Made by a program: the position numbers and the translations under genes
Shown here: positions 52,232 to 61,467 of the stretch, piece after piece
How positions within the stretch are numbered: position 1 is the stretch's first letter
How the letters are laid out: every line of letters starts with the position of its first letter
Source of the DNA: JBLZUR01 sp048565625
GTDB taxonomy: Bacteria > Pseudomonadota > Alphaproteobacteria > Sphingomonadales > Sphingomonadaceae
Reading direction: 5' to 3'
NCBI RefSeq assembly: GCF_048565625.1
Contig: NZ_JBLZUR010000002.1
Span: 992,001 to 1,056,000 of the forward strand
Length of the DNA stretch: 64,000 nucleotides
The notes under the pieces: generated by a model
Told to the model about the DNA's origin: nothing
What the model saw: the letters and a program-made list of their open reading frames with translations, nothing else
The model's database searches: none

Positions 52232-53002
52232 ATGACCGTCCGCACCCGCATCATCCCCTGCCTCGACGTGGCAGGCGGGCGCGTGGTGAAGGGCGTCAAC
52301 TTCCTCGACCTCGCCGACGCGGGTGATCCGGTCGAACAGGCGAAGGTCTACGACGCGCAAGCGGCCGACGAACTCTGCTTCCTCGACATCACCGCCAGCC
52401 ATGAGGAGCGCGGCACGATCCTCGATGTCGTCGCCCGCACGGCCAGGGTCTGCTTCATGCCGCTCACCGTCGGCGGCGGCGTACGCTCCGCCGAGGACGC
52501 ACGAGCGCTCCTTCTCGCCGGGGCGGACAAGGTCGCGGTCAACTCCGCCGCCGTCGCCCGGCCGGCAGTCGTCGCCGACATCGCCGAACGCTTCGGCAGC
52601 CAGTGCGTCACCGGCGCGATCGACGCTCGCCGGGTGGGGGAGGGGCGCTGGGAGGTGTTCACCCATGGCGGCCGTAAGCCGACCGGCATCGACGCCGTCA
52701 GCCATGCCCGCGAGCTCGCCAGCCGGGGTGCGGGCGAACTCCTCGTCACATCGATGGACCGCGACGGCACGCGCGACGGCTACGACCTCGCGCTCACCCG
52801 CGCCATCGCCGACGCTGTGAGCGTGCCGGTGATCGCGAGCGGCGGTGTCGGCAATCTCGACCATCTCGTCGAAGGCGTGGTCGAAGGCCATGCCTCCGCC
52901 GTTCTCGCCGCCTCGATCTTCCACTTCGGCCAGCATTCGGTGGCGGAGGCGCGCGCGGCACTGGCCGGGGCGGGGCTGCCTGTGCGAGGATCGCGGCCAT
53001 GA
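52232..53002 (+). CDS. hisF: Imidazole glycerol phosphate synthase, cyclase subunit
   Basis: 256 residues from the ATG at 52232. It has RIIPCLDVAGGRVVKGVNF (catalytic Asp), ELCFLDITASHEER, LTVGGGVRS, KVAVNSAAV, GELLVTSMDRDGTRDGYD (second Asp) and VIASGGVGNLDH. Pairs with HisH to form IGP and AICAR. One inserted segment (DARRVGEGRWEVFTHGGRKPTG) is the normal loop of alphaproteobacterial HisF. Confidence 0.97.
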   Translation: MTVRTRIIPCLDVAGGRVVKGVNFLDLADAGDPVEQAKVYDAQAADELCFLDITASHEERGTILDVVARTARVCFMPLTVGGGVRSAEDARALLLAGADKVAVNSAAVARPAVVADIAERFGSQCVTGAIDARRVGEGRWEVFTHGGRKPTGIDAVSHARELASRGAGELLVTSMDRDGTRDGYDLALTRAIADAVSVPVIASGGVGNLDHLVEGVVEGHASAVLAASIFHFGQHSVAEARAALAGAGLPVRGSRP

Positions 53003-53322
53003 ACGACACGCTCGCTACCCTGGAGGCCACGATCGCCCGCCGCCGCAAGGCGGACCCGGCGCAATCCTACGTCGCCACCCTCTTCCAAAAGGGCCGCGCC
53101 AAGATGGCGCAGAAGCTGGGCGAGGAGGCGGTCGAGACCGTGATCGCCGCCATGAAGGGCGACCGCAAGGAACTGGTGATGGAAAGCGCCGACCTCCTCT
53201 TCCACCTCACCGTCCTGCTCGCAGAGGCAGGCGTGCCCTTGTCCGACGTCATGGCGGAACTGAACCGGCGCGAAGGGATCTCGGGCATCGCCGAAAAGGC
53301 CGGGCGCACTTCCCACAGTTGA
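52999..53322 (+). CDS. hisE: Phosphoribosyl-ATP pyrophosphohydrolase
   Basis: 107 residues, coupled by ATGA to hisF. MazG-like fold with SYVATLFQKGRAKMAQKLGEEAVETVIAAM, with the acidic residues of the metal site in the EEAVE helix, and SADLLFHLTVLL. It hydrolyses phosphoribosyl-ATP, step two of histidine synthesis. HisI and HisG are not in the window. Confidence 0.96.
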   Translation: MNDTLATLEATIARRRKADPAQSYVATLFQKGRAKMAQKLGEEAVETVIAAMKGDRKELVMESADLLFHLTVLLAEAGVPLSDVMAELNRREGISGIAEKAGRTSHS

Positions 53323-53359
53323 GCCAGCCACCAGCATGACGAAGAGGATGGAGGAACCC

Positions 53360-53734
53360 ATGCCCATCGACGCCGCCCAACCCTACGACGACACCAACAT
53401 CTTCGCGAGGATCCTGCGCGGGGAGATCCCGTCGAAGAAGGTCTACGAGGACGACCATGTCCTCGCCTTTCACGACATCAACCCGCAGGCGACTCTCCAC
53501 ATTCTCGTCATTCCCAAAGGTCCCTACGTCTCCTGGGATGACTTCTCGACCAAGGCGAGCGACGCCGAGATCGCCGGCTTCATCCGCGGCGTCGGCCATG
53601 TCGCGCGGGAGGCGGGTCTGGTGGAACCCGGCTACCGCCTCCTCGCCAATATCGGCCCGCACGGCGGGCAGGAGGTGCCGCACCTCCACGTCCACATCTT
53701 CGGAGGCGAGCCATTGGGGCGCATGATCGCCTAG
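53360..53734 (+). CDS. HIT-family (HINT-like) nucleotide phosphoramidase
   Basis: 124 residues from the ATG at 53360, with GGAGGA upstream. It has the N-terminal NIFARILRGEIPSKKVYEDD, HDINPQATLHILVIPK, and the histidine triad HLHVHIFGG near the C-terminus. HINT proteins hydrolyse AMP-lysine and AMP-N compounds. It directly follows hisE, a common arrangement in alphaproteobacteria. Confidence 0.94.
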   Translation: MPIDAAQPYDDTNIFARILRGEIPSKKVYEDDHVLAFHDINPQATLHILVIPKGPYVSWDDFSTKASDAEIAGFIRGVGHVAREAGLVEPGYRLLANIGPHGGQEVPHLHVHIFGGEPLGRMIA

Positions 53735-53740
53735 GTTCCG

Positions 53741-53827
53741 TCATCCTGACGAAGGTCAGGATCCATTCGCGCTACGTCCGACGCTGGAACGCTGCTGCGA
53801 ATGGATGCTGAATCAAGTTCAGCATGA
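53741..53827. repeat. Inverted repeat after the HIT gene
   Basis: A hairpin with a perfect inner pair ATCCATTCGC (53761-53770) / GCGAATGGAT (53797-53806) and an imperfect outer part TCATCCTGA.. / ..TTCAGCATGA. It resembles the dispersed hairpin repeats of sphingomonads and sits between convergent genes, so it may also stop transcription. Confidence 0.65.
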
Positions 53828-53835
53828 CGAAAGGC

Positions 53836-54024
53836 TTAGCCGCCGATCAGCGCGTTCGCGGCGATGAAGTCCACGGCCGCATCGTTCCCATAGGCGATCG
53901 TCGCCACCGGCTTGGAGGCGCGCGCCCCCGCCGCCTTGTACGTCGCCTGCGCATCCTGGGCGAAAGCGGGAACGGGAGAGGCCGCCAGCATCGCGACAGT
54001 CGCCAGTGTACCCGTATACTTCAT
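53836..54024 (-). CDS. Small exported hypothetical protein
   Basis: 62 residues from the ATG at 54024 after a GGGGAAG site. Residues 1-22 form a clear signal peptide (GTLATVAMLAASPVPAFAQ) with predicted cleavage after AFA. The mature part is about 40 residues with no motif. It starts 13 bases after the stop of the esterase gene and is probably co-transcribed. Confidence 0.6.
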   Translation of the reverse strand: MKYTGTLATVAMLAASPVPAFAQDAQATYKAAGARASKPVATIAYGNDAAVDFIAANALIGG

Positions 54025-54037
54025 CACCGCTTCCCCT

Positions 54038-55081
54038 TCAGCCGAATTCGCCGCGGAGTGCCGCCAGCCGTGCCGCCTTGAACCGCTGCGATATGCCAGC
54101 CTCCGGCGCGATCGCCTCGAAGCCATGGAATGCGCCGGGAATGGCGTGCAATTCGACCGGCACGCCGGCCGCGGTCAGCCGCTCGGCAAAGGCGATGTCC
54201 TCCTGCACGAAGAGGTCGATCCCACCCACCGCGACATAGGTCGGCGGCAGGCCGGCAAGGTCCTCGCGCCGGGCCGGCACCGCAGCCGCAGGCACATCCG
54301 TGCCGCCGGGCGGCATGCCCAGGAAGGAGGACCAGCCGAAGCGGTTCGCGGCACCATTCCACACGAGCGTGCCGACATCCGGCGGCACGCCTCGCGAAGA
54401 GGCGGTGCGGTCATCGAGCATCGGATAGATCAGCAGTTGCAGGACCAGCGGCACCTCGCCCCGATCCCGCGCGGCGAGCGCGAGGAGCGCGGCATGGCCA
54501 CCGCCCGCGCTTTCACCCATCACCGCGATCCGCTTCGGATCGACACCGATCGCAGCGGCGTTGTGGTACACCCAGAGCAGAGCGGCGTAATTGTCCTCCA
54601 CCGATCCGCGCCAGTCGGTCTCCGGCGCGAGGCGGTATTCCACCGAGACGATGGTGCACTCCACGTCGCGCGCGATCTGCTGGCAGAAGTTGATCTCCTG
54701 CCTGGCCGACCCGCTGACATAGCCGCCGCCATGCGTGTGCAGGATTGCGGGGCGGTTCGCGCCCGGCCTGGCGTTGATCAGGTAGACCGTCACCTCGGGC
54801 GCACCGGTCGACCCCGGCACCCTCCGCGCCTCCCACGGCACGTCTGCAAGCGGCTTCGGCGCGCTCGCCGCCCAGTCGCGGCGATCTCCGGCCAAGGTGG
54901 CGCGCGAAAGCGGCGGACGAACGGCCATGTCCCTCCGGATCTGCCGCGCCGCATCTCGCAGTTCCGGATCGACAAAGGAGAGGTTGTCATCGGCGGCGAG
55001 TGCTGGCGCGACACGCCCTACGAACGCCAGCGCGGCCAGTGCCGCCGCCCCCGTCAGCCCCTCTCGTCTCGTGATCCGCAT
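54038..55081 (-). CDS. Alpha/beta hydrolase (HSL-type esterase), exported
   Basis: 347 residues from the ATG at 55081. The N-terminus has a twin-arginine-like signal (TRREGLTGAAALAALAF, cleavage near ALA). The hydrolase domain has HTHGGGYVSGS (oxyanion hole HGGG), the nucleophile in MGESAGGGHAALLA, and the C-terminal acid/histidine region GGIDLFVQED and PGAFHGFE. It belongs to the hormone-sensitive-lipase group. A periplasmic ester hydrolase is likely; the substrate is unknown. Longer frames to 55228 have no similarity and overlap the permease promoter. Confidence 0.88.
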   Translation of the reverse strand: MRITRREGLTGAAALAALAFVGRVAPALAADDNLSFVDPELRDAARQIRRDMAVRPPLSRATLAGDRRDWAASAPKPLADVPWEARRVPGSTGAPEVTVYLINARPGANRPAILHTHGGGYVSGSARQEINFCQQIARDVECTIVSVEYRLAPETDWRGSVEDNYAALLWVYHNAAAIGVDPKRIAVMGESAGGGHAALLALAARDRGEVPLVLQLLIYPMLDDRTASSRGVPPDVGTLVWNGAANRFGWSSFLGMPPGGTDVPAAAVPARREDLAGLPPTYVAVGGIDLFVQEDIAFAERLTAAGVPVELHAIPGAFHGFEAIAPEAGISQRFKAARLAALRGEFG

Positions 55082-55236
55082 CGCCCGGCTCCTCGAACCA
55101 GGGCAGCATACGGGCGGGCCCGCCCGACGCCAAGCTATTGCGCCCGGCGGATTCGCCGCTAGGCTTCCGCCTTTCGACGACGGGTTATCCGCAGCGGACA
55201 ACCGCGCGACGCCCGCCAAAGGGGACATGTAAGCCT

Positions 55237-56769
55237 ATGATCTTTTCCCGGGTGAAGCCGCTCGACGCAATTCTGGCGACCGCGCAGAAGAAATCGCTGC
55301 ACCGCTCGCTCGGCGCCTTCCAGCTGACCATGCTCGGCATCGGCGGCGTCATCGGCACCGGTATCTTCGTGCTGACCTCGGAGGCGACGCAGAAGGCGGG
55401 GCCATCGATGGTGATCTCGTTCATTATCGCCGCGTTCGTCTGCGCCGTAGCGGCGCTCTGCTATTCCGAGCTCGCCTCGATGGTGCCCGTCGCGGGCTCC
55501 GCTTACACCTATACCTATGCGGTGGTGGGCGAGCTGCTCGCCTGGATGGTCGGCTGGGCGCTGATCCTCGAATATGCGGTGGGGGCGAGCGCTGTTTCGG
55601 TCGGCTGGTCGGGGTATGTCGTCGGGCAGCTGAAGGGGTGGCTGGGGATAGAATTACCCGCCGCCTTCGTGTCCGGGCCCTTCGCGGGCGGGATCATCAA
55701 CATCCCCGCCGTGATCATCTCGCTGCTCACCACCTGGCTGCTGATGATCGGCACCAGCGAGAGCGCGCGGGTGAACGCCGTCCTGGTCGCCATCAAGATC
55801 ACAGCACTCACCGTGTTCGTCGTACTGGCGATCCCGGTGATGAACGCCGACAATTTTGAGCCCTTCATGCCGCTGGGCGCGGTCGGCACCTTCGGCGCGG
55901 CGGCCTCCATCTTCTTCGCCTATGTCGGTTTCGACTTCGTCTCCACCGCCGCCGAGGAGACCAAGGATCCGCAGCGCAACGTCCCGATTGGGCTGATCGC
56001 GTCGCTGGTCATCTGCACCCTGTTCTACATCGTCGTCGCCGCCGGCGCGATCGGTTCGCCGCTCGGCGGACAGCCGGTGACCGATGCGGCCGGCGTGGCG
56101 CTGGATCCGGGCTCGAAGGAACTGGCGGCCCGCTGCGCCGCGATCGTCTCGGGCGGCGCGCTGGAGCCGCTGCCCTGCTCGCGTGAGGCGCTCGCCCATG
56201 TGCTGCGCATCATCGGCCACCCCGCCATCGGCAACCTCCTCGGCCTCGCCGCCACCCTCGCTCTGCCCTCGGTCATCCTGCTGATGATGTTCGGCCAGAC
56301 TCGCATCTTCTTCACGATGGCGCGTGACGGCCTCTTGCCGGAGCGGTTGGCGGCGGTGCATCCGAAGTGGCGCACCCCGCATGTGGTGACGGCGGTCACC
56401 GGCGTCGCGGTTGCCTGCGCCTCGGCCTTCCTGCCGGTCGGCAAGCTCGCCGACTATTCCAACTCCGGCACCTTGTTCGCGTTCATGATGGTCGCGATCT
56501 CGGTGATGGTCCTGCGCCGCACCGATCCCGGCCGCCACCGCCCGTTCCGCACTCCGGCGGTATGGTTGGTCGCGCCGCTCGCGATCATCGGTTGTGTCAC
56601 CCTGTACCTGTCGCTGCCGGGGCTCGCCATCGCGGTTCTTCCGTGCTGGGCGGCGGTCGGCCTCGTGATCTACTTCCTCTACAGCCGTCGGCGCAGCCAT
56701 GTCGGTCACGGCATCGTCGAGGTGCCGGAACTCGATCCCGACGCCCCGCCGCCGCCGATCGCGCAGTAA
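55237..56769 (+). CDS. APC-family amino acid permease
   Basis: 510 residues with about 12 membrane helices. APC features are FQLTMLGIGGVIGTGIFVL, the first substrate-binding helix; PSMVISFIIAAFVCAVAALCYSELASMVP; AGSAYTYTYAVVGE; and FFAYVGFDFVSTAAEE TKDPQRN, the conserved helix 6/8 region. The cytosolic N-terminus is short. It has an odd 40-residue loop after helix 7 containing two cysteines. Probably a cationic or general amino acid transporter. The start at 55237 is chosen because upstream residues are unsupported. Confidence 0.9.
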   Translation: MIFSRVKPLDAILATAQKKSLHRSLGAFQLTMLGIGGVIGTGIFVLTSEATQKAGPSMVISFIIAAFVCAVAALCYSELASMVPVAGSAYTYTYAVVGELLAWMVGWALILEYAVGASAVSVGWSGYVVGQLKGWLGIELPAAFVSGPFAGGIINIPAVIISLLTTWLLMIGTSESARVNAVLVAIKITALTVFVVLAIPVMNADNFEPFMPLGAVGTFGAAASIFFAYVGFDFVSTAAEETKDPQRNVPIGLIASLVICTLFYIVVAAGAIGSPLGGQPVTDAAGVALDPGSKELAARCAAIVSGGALEPLPCSREALAHVLRIIGHPAIGNLLGLAATLALPSVILLMMFGQTRIFFTMARDGLLPERLAAVHPKWRTPHVVTAVTGVAVACASAFLPVGKLADYSNSGTLFAFMMVAISVMVLRRTDPGRHRPFRTPAVWLVAPLAIIGCVTLYLSLPGLAIAVLPCWAAVGLVIYFLYSRRRSHVGHGIVEVPELDPDAPPPPIAQ

Positions 56770-56785
56770 GCGCGCAGGGGGCGGC

Positions 56786-57808
56786 TCAGCGCCGCCCCAG
56801 CCGGTGCGCGGTCGCTGCCAATGTCGCCAGCAACAGGCAGGCGACCGCCTGATGCGTGACGGCGATGAGGATATCGACCCCGGTCAGCAGCGTGGCGATG
56901 CCGAGGCCGATCTGCACCACCACCAGGGTCAGCGCGGCGTGACCGAACCCGGTCGCGCGGGTCCTCTCGGCGCGGATCGCCACCATCACAACCGCCAACG
57001 CCACGATCCAGGCGAACCAGCGGTGGACGAACTGCACGACGATCGGGTTGTCGATCAGGTTCTGGAACCACGACCAGCCCTGATGCCATCCGCCCGCCGG
57101 GAACAGCCCGCCGCCCATCGTCGGCCATTCCGCGAAGGCGAACCCCGCGTCGAGGCCGGCCGTCAACGCGCCAAGGATGATCTGCACCGCCAGCAGCACG
57201 ATCGCCGCCAGCGGCAAACCACCCAGCCGCGCCGGGCGCGCCGACGGATTGCGGGCCAGCACGAGCAGGTCCAGCGCCGTCCAGATCAGCCCGGCGAAGA
57301 TGAACAAGGCCGCCGACAGATGGGTGGCAAGGCGCAGATGGCTGACATCCGGCCGGTCGATCAGCCCGGAGGCGACCATCCACCACCCGATCGCACCCTG
57401 CAGTCCGCCGAGCGCGAGGAGGGCGACAAGGCGAGGCCCGTAGCCTTTCGGGATTGCCCCGCGCCACCAGAACCACAGGAGCGGGAGCGCGAACACCAGC
57501 CCGATCAGGCGGCCGAGCAGGCGATGCAGATACTCCCAGAAGAAGATCCCCTTGAACGCCGCTAAGGTCATGCCGTTGTTGACCTTCCGGTACTCGGGCG
57601 TTGCCTGGTACGCCGCGAACTCCGCCTGCCATTGCGCGTCGTTCAGCGGCGGTATGGTGCCGGAGATCGGCTCCCATCGGACCATCGACAGCCCGCTCTC
57701 GGTCAGCCGGGTGATCCCGCCGACGATGACCATCAGGAACACCATCACCGCGACGATCAGCAGCCAGCGGGCGATGGGGCGGGGGCGGGGCAGGGCGCTA
57801 TGGGGCAT
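56786..57808 (-). CDS. ctaA: Haem A synthase (COX15/CtaA)
   Basis: 340 residues with eight hydrophobic helices. Family motifs are VGGITRLTESGLSMVRWEPISG in helix 1, GIFFWEYLHRLLGRLIGLVF with the haem-ligand His, GWWMVASGL, RLATHLSAALFIFAGL, and a second half with QFVHRWFAWIVAL and AVTHQAVACLLLATL. It oxidises haem O to haem A for cytochrome c oxidase. It converges on the permease gene with 16 bases between stops. Confidence 0.94.
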   Translation of the reverse strand: MPHSALPRPRPIARWLLIVAVMVFLMVIVGGITRLTESGLSMVRWEPISGTIPPLNDAQWQAEFAAYQATPEYRKVNNGMTLAAFKGIFFWEYLHRLLGRLIGLVFALPLLWFWWRGAIPKGYGPRLVALLALGGLQGAIGWWMVASGLIDRPDVSHLRLATHLSAALFIFAGLIWTALDLLVLARNPSARPARLGGLPLAAIVLLAVQIILGALTAGLDAGFAFAEWPTMGGGLFPAGGWHQGWSWFQNLIDNPIVVQFVHRWFAWIVALAVVMVAIRAERTRATGFGHAALTLVVVQIGLGIATLLTGVDILIAVTHQAVACLLLATLAATAHRLGRR

Positions 57809-57868
57809 GGCGTGGGCCTATGCGCTTCGCCCGAACTCCACGCAACGCGGCACCGGCGCTACAAAACT

Positions 57869-57952
57869 CCGTTCGTGCTGAGCGTAGTCGAAGCACGGGT
57901 GACAAGCGGCGGCTCTTCTAACCCGTCCTTCGACTTCGCCCAGGACGAACGG
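57869..57952. repeat. Dispersed inverted repeat upstream of ctaA
   Basis: Arms CCGTTCGTGCTGAGC...GTCGAAG and CTTCGAC...CCAGGACGAACGG form an imperfect hairpin. The same arm family (CCGTTCG, CTTCGAC, CGAACGG) recurs at 59402-59475, so these are two copies of one repeat. Confidence 0.72.
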
Positions 57953-57984
57953 CTGCTGGTCGCGCGCGTACCTCGCCGCAGCTG

Positions 57985-58836
57985 CTACCTGTTTCCGCCG
58001 ATGATATCCCCCAAAGGCCCGAGCACCGATCCCTCGCCCCGGTTCTGGCCACCGGCCGGCATCGCCGCCGCCAGCATCCGCCCGGCCAGCCTTGAGAAGG
58101 GCAGCGACTGTATCCACACCTTCCCCGGCCCGGTCAGCCGCGCGAAGAACACGCCCTCGCCGCCGAAGATCATGCTCCTGACGCCACCCGCACGGACAAG
58201 GTCGAAGTCGATACCCGGCGTGAGCGCCGCGACGCAGCCGGTATCGACATGCAACTCCTCGCCCGCCGCAAGCTCGCGCTCGATCACCGCGCCGCCCATC
58301 TGCACGAAGACCCAGCCATCGCCGTCCAGCCGCTGCATCATGAAACCCTCGCCGCCGAACAGGCCGGTCATGATCCGCTGCTGGAAATGGATGCCGATCT
58401 GCACGCCGCGCGCGGCGGCGAGGAAGCTGTCCTTCTGGCAGATCAAAGTGCCGCCGTAATCGTCCAGCTTGATCGGCAGGATCGCGCCCGGCGTCGGTGC
58501 TGCGAACGAGACACGCGCCTTGCCCGACCCGTGATGCGTGAACACGGTGGTGAACAGACTCTCCCCCGTCACCAGCCGCTTGCCCGCAGAGAGCAGCTTG
58601 TCCATGAACCCGCTCTCGCTGTTCGCGCCCGATCCGAACACGGTCGTCATTTCGATCGACGCGTCCTTCCACACCATCGCGCCCGCCTCGGCCACGGCGC
58701 TCTCGCCGGGATCGAGTTCGATCTCGACGAACTGCAGCTCCTCGCCCTTGATCTCGTAATCGATGTCGTCGGACACGCCTGCGCTGCGGTGGTGCGAACG
58801 CTGGACCTTGGGCACGCCCCAGGGGGAAGAAGACAT
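57985..58836 (-). CDS. TIGR00266/AIM24 family protein
   Basis: 283 residues from the ATG at 58836. It is a beta-rich protein with the family's LQFVEIELDPGESAVAEAGAMVW near residue 40, GESLFTTVFTHHG, GGTLICQKDSFLAAARGVQIG, GLFGGEGFMMQRLDG, and the final VWIQSLPFSRLAGRM. The fold is the AIM24 double-psi-like barrel. Function unknown. Divergent from the Fur-family gene. Confidence 0.9.
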   Translation of the reverse strand: MSSSPWGVPKVQRSHHRSAGVSDDIDYEIKGEELQFVEIELDPGESAVAEAGAMVWKDASIEMTTVFGSGANSESGFMDKLLSAGKRLVTGESLFTTVFTHHGSGKARVSFAAPTPGAILPIKLDDYGGTLICQKDSFLAAARGVQIGIHFQQRIMTGLFGGEGFMMQRLDGDGWVFVQMGGAVIERELAAGEELHVDTGCVAALTPGIDFDLVRAGGVRSMIFGGEGVFFARLTGPGKVWIQSLPFSRLAGRMLAAAMPAGGQNRGEGSVLGPLGDIIGGNR

Positions 58837-58919
58837 GAGAGACCTCGTGATGGTTGGCGCCGCCAGACTACCATGAGGACGAGGTTGCCCGCACCCTCTC
58901 TCCACCTTAACTTGGGTCC

Positions 58920-59381
58920 ATGAAACACGCCGATCACCACCGCCAGGGTGCCGACCTGAACGCCGCCGCGCAGGCGACGCTGGAGGCCGCCGGCGAGCAG
59001 TGGACGGCGATGCGCGCCAGCGTGTTCGCGGCACTCGCCACGTTTGGCAAGCCGGCGTCGGCCTATGACGTGGCGGAGGCGGTGTCGAAGGCGGAGGGTC
59101 GCCGCGTCGCCGCCAACACCATCTACCGAATCCTCGACATCTTCGTGGCCGCCAACCTCGCGCTTCGCGTTGAAAGCGCCAACGCCTACGTCGCGAACAG
59201 CCATCCCGGCTGCGTCCACGACTGCATCTTCCTGGTCTGCGACGCCTGCGGGCAGACGACGCATGTCGATGACGACAGCGTGGCGCTCGGCGTGCGCGAA
59301 GCCGCGAAGCGCGCCGGATTCCAGCCGGTCCGCCCGGTGATCGAGGTCAAGGGTCGCTGCGCCAACTGCGCGGTCCACTAA
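58920..59381 (+). CDS. Fur-family transcriptional regulator (Zur-like)
   Basis: 153 residues. Winged HTH with AMRASVFAALATFGKPASAYDVAEAVSKAEG and ANTIYRILDIFVAANLAL, then a dimerisation domain with HDCIFLVCDACGQTTHVDDD and the second cysteine pair CANC at the C-terminus (structural zinc). The early histidine-rich MKHADHH and the CxxC...CxxC pattern fit Zur more than Fur; the metal cannot be fixed by sequence alone. Confidence 0.88.
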   Translation: MKHADHHRQGADLNAAAQATLEAAGEQWTAMRASVFAALATFGKPASAYDVAEAVSKAEGRRVAANTIYRILDIFVAANLALRVESANAYVANSHPGCVHDCIFLVCDACGQTTHVDDDSVALGVREAAKRAGFQPVRPVIEVKGRCANCAVH

Positions 59382-59401
59382 GGTTTCACGCAGTCCCGAC
59401 T

Positions 59402-59475
59402 CCGTTCGCGGTGAGCCTGTCGAAGCGCCAGCGAGACGGTCCGCACCGGCCCTTCGACAAGCTCAGGGCGAACGG
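59402..59475. repeat. Dispersed inverted repeat, second copy
   Basis: CCGTTCGC-GGTGAGC-CTGTCGAAG on the left and CCTTCGACAAGCTCAGGGCGAACGG-type sequence on the right form a hairpin with the same arms as the repeat at 57869. It lies between the Fur-family gene and dxs. Confidence 0.75.
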
Positions 59476-59541
59476 CCGCGGCCTGTATCGAAGCGCAAGG
59501 GTTCGACACCGCTCCCCACCCGGCCTAAAGCTGATCCGATC

Positions 59542-61467
59542 ATGGCCGATTCACCGACCACCCCGCTCCTCGACACCGTCACCACGCCGGAGGACCTGCG
59601 CCGCCTCGATGCGGCTCAGATGCGCCAGATCGCCGACGAATTGCGGCAGGAGACGATCTCCGCCGTCTCGGTGACCGGCGGCCATCTCGGCGCGGGCCTC
59701 GGCGTGGTCGAACTGACCGTCGCACTTCACTATGTCTTCGAAACGCCGCGCGACACGCTGATCTGGGATGTCGGGCATCAGGCCTATCCGCACAAGATCC
59801 TGACCGGTCGTCGCGATCGCATCCGCACCCTACGCCAGGGCGGCGGACTCAGCGGCTTCACCAAGCGGAGCGAGAGCGAATACGACCCCTTCGGCGCGGC
59901 GCACTCGTCCACCTCGATCTCCGCCGCCCTCGGCTTTGCCGTCGCCAACAAGCTGGCGGACAAGCCCGGCAAGGCGATCGCGGTGATCGGCGACGGTGCG
60001 ATGTCCGCCGGCATGGCCTATGAGGCGATGAACAATGCGGAGGCGGCGGGCAACCGCCTCGTCGTCGTCCTCAACGACAACGACATGTCGATCGCCCCGC
60101 CTGTCGGAGGCCTCTCCGCCTATCTCTCCCGCATCGTCTCCAGCCGCGAGTTCCTCGGCCTGCGCGATCTCGCCAAGCGCCTCGCCAAGCGCCTGCCGCG
60201 CCCGCTCGCCAACGCCGCCAAGAAGACCGACGAGTTTGCGCGTGGCATGGCAATGGGCGGCACCCTCTTCGAGGAGCTCGGTTTCTACTATGTCGGCCCG
60301 ATCGACGGCCACGACATCGACCGCATGATCCCGATCCTGGAAAATGTCCGCGACAACGCGCAGGGTCCGGTCCTCGTCCACGTCGTCACCAAGAAGGGCA
60401 AGGGCTACGCCCCCGCCGAGGCGGCGGCCGACAAGTATCACGGCGTCCAGAAATTCGACGTCATATCCGGCGAGCAGCAAAAGGCTCCCGCCGGCCCGCC
60501 GAGCTACACGAATGTCTTCGCGAAAGCCTTGATGGCGGAGGCCGCGCGCGATCCCGCGATCTGCGCGATCACCGCCGCTATGCCCTCCGGCACCGGTCTC
60601 GACAAGTTCGAGGCGGCCTATCCCGACCGAACCTTCGACGTCGGCATCGCCGAGCAGCACGCCGTCACGTTTGCCGCCGGTCTCGCCGCCCAGGGCCAGC
60701 GCCCGTTCTGCGCGATCTACTCCACCTTCCTGCAGCGCGCCTATGATCAGGTCGTGCATGATGTGGCGATCCAGAACCTGCCCGTCCGCTTCGCGATGGA
60801 CCGCGCAGGCCTCGTCGGCGCGGACGGATCGACCCATGCCGGCAGCTTCGACCTGCCGTATCTCTGCACGCTGCCAAACTTCGTGGTGATGGCCGCCGCC
60901 GATGAGGCGGAGCTGACCCACATGGTCCACACCATGGCGCTGTACGACGACGGCCCCAGCGCCGTCCGCTACCCGCGCGGCAACGGCACCGGCGTCACCA
61001 TCCCGGCCGAGCCGCAGCGGCTGGAGATCGGCAAGGGCCGGATCGTTCGCCAGGGACGACAGGTGGCACTCCTCTCGCTCGGCACCCGGCTGGAGGAGGC
61101 GCTCAAGGCCGCCGACCAGCTCGACGCCATGGGCCTGTCCACCACTGTCGCCGACATGCGTTTCGCTAAGCCCCTCGACGAGGCTTTGATCCGCTCGCTG
61201 CTTACCAGCCACGAGGTCGCGGTGACGGTGGAGGAGGGGGCTGTCGGCGGTTTCGGCGCGCATGTCCTGACGCTTGCCTCGGACGAAGGCCTGATCGACG
61301 CCGGCCTCAAGCTCCGCACCCTCCGCCTGCCCGACCGCTTCCAGGACCAGGACAAGCCGGAGAAGCAGTACGCGGACGCCGGCCTCGACGCCGCCGGCAT
61401 CGTGGACGCGGTGCTGAGAGCCCTCCGCCGCAATTCGGTCGGAGTCGTGGAGGGCGCGCGGGCCTAG
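59542..61467 (+). CDS. dxs: 1-deoxy-D-xylulose-5-phosphate synthase
   Basis: 641 residues. Transketolase-like motifs are VTGGHLGAGLGVVELTVAL, WDVGHQAYPHKILTGRR, the thiamine-diphosphate loop VIGDGAMSAGMAYEAMNN with NDNDMSI, the transketolase centre DVGIAEQHAVTFAAGLA (Glu), and MDRAGLVGADGSTHAG, then the C-terminal domain with VTVEEGAVGGFGAHV. It makes DXP for isoprenoid, thiamine and pyridoxal synthesis. Full length. Confidence 0.97.
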   Translation: MADSPTTPLLDTVTTPEDLRRLDAAQMRQIADELRQETISAVSVTGGHLGAGLGVVELTVALHYVFETPRDTLIWDVGHQAYPHKILTGRRDRIRTLRQGGGLSGFTKRSESEYDPFGAAHSSTSISAALGFAVANKLADKPGKAIAVIGDGAMSAGMAYEAMNNAEAAGNRLVVVLNDNDMSIAPPVGGLSAYLSRIVSSREFLGLRDLAKRLAKRLPRPLANAAKKTDEFARGMAMGGTLFEELGFYYVGPIDGHDIDRMIPILENVRDNAQGPVLVHVVTKKGKGYAPAEAAADKYHGVQKFDVISGEQQKAPAGPPSYTNVFAKALMAEAARDPAICAITAAMPSGTGLDKFEAAYPDRTFDVGIAEQHAVTFAAGLAAQGQRPFCAIYSTFLQRAYDQVVHDVAIQNLPVRFAMDRAGLVGADGSTHAGSFDLPYLCTLPNFVVMAAADEAELTHMVHTMALYDDGPSAVRYPRGNGTGVTIPAEPQRLEIGKGRIVRQGRQVALLSLGTRLEEALKAADQLDAMGLSTTVADMRFAKPLDEALIRSLLTSHEVAVTVEEGAVGGFGAHVLTLASDEGLIDAGLKLRTLRLPDRFQDQDKPEKQYADAGLDAAGIVDAVLRALRRNSVGVVEGARA

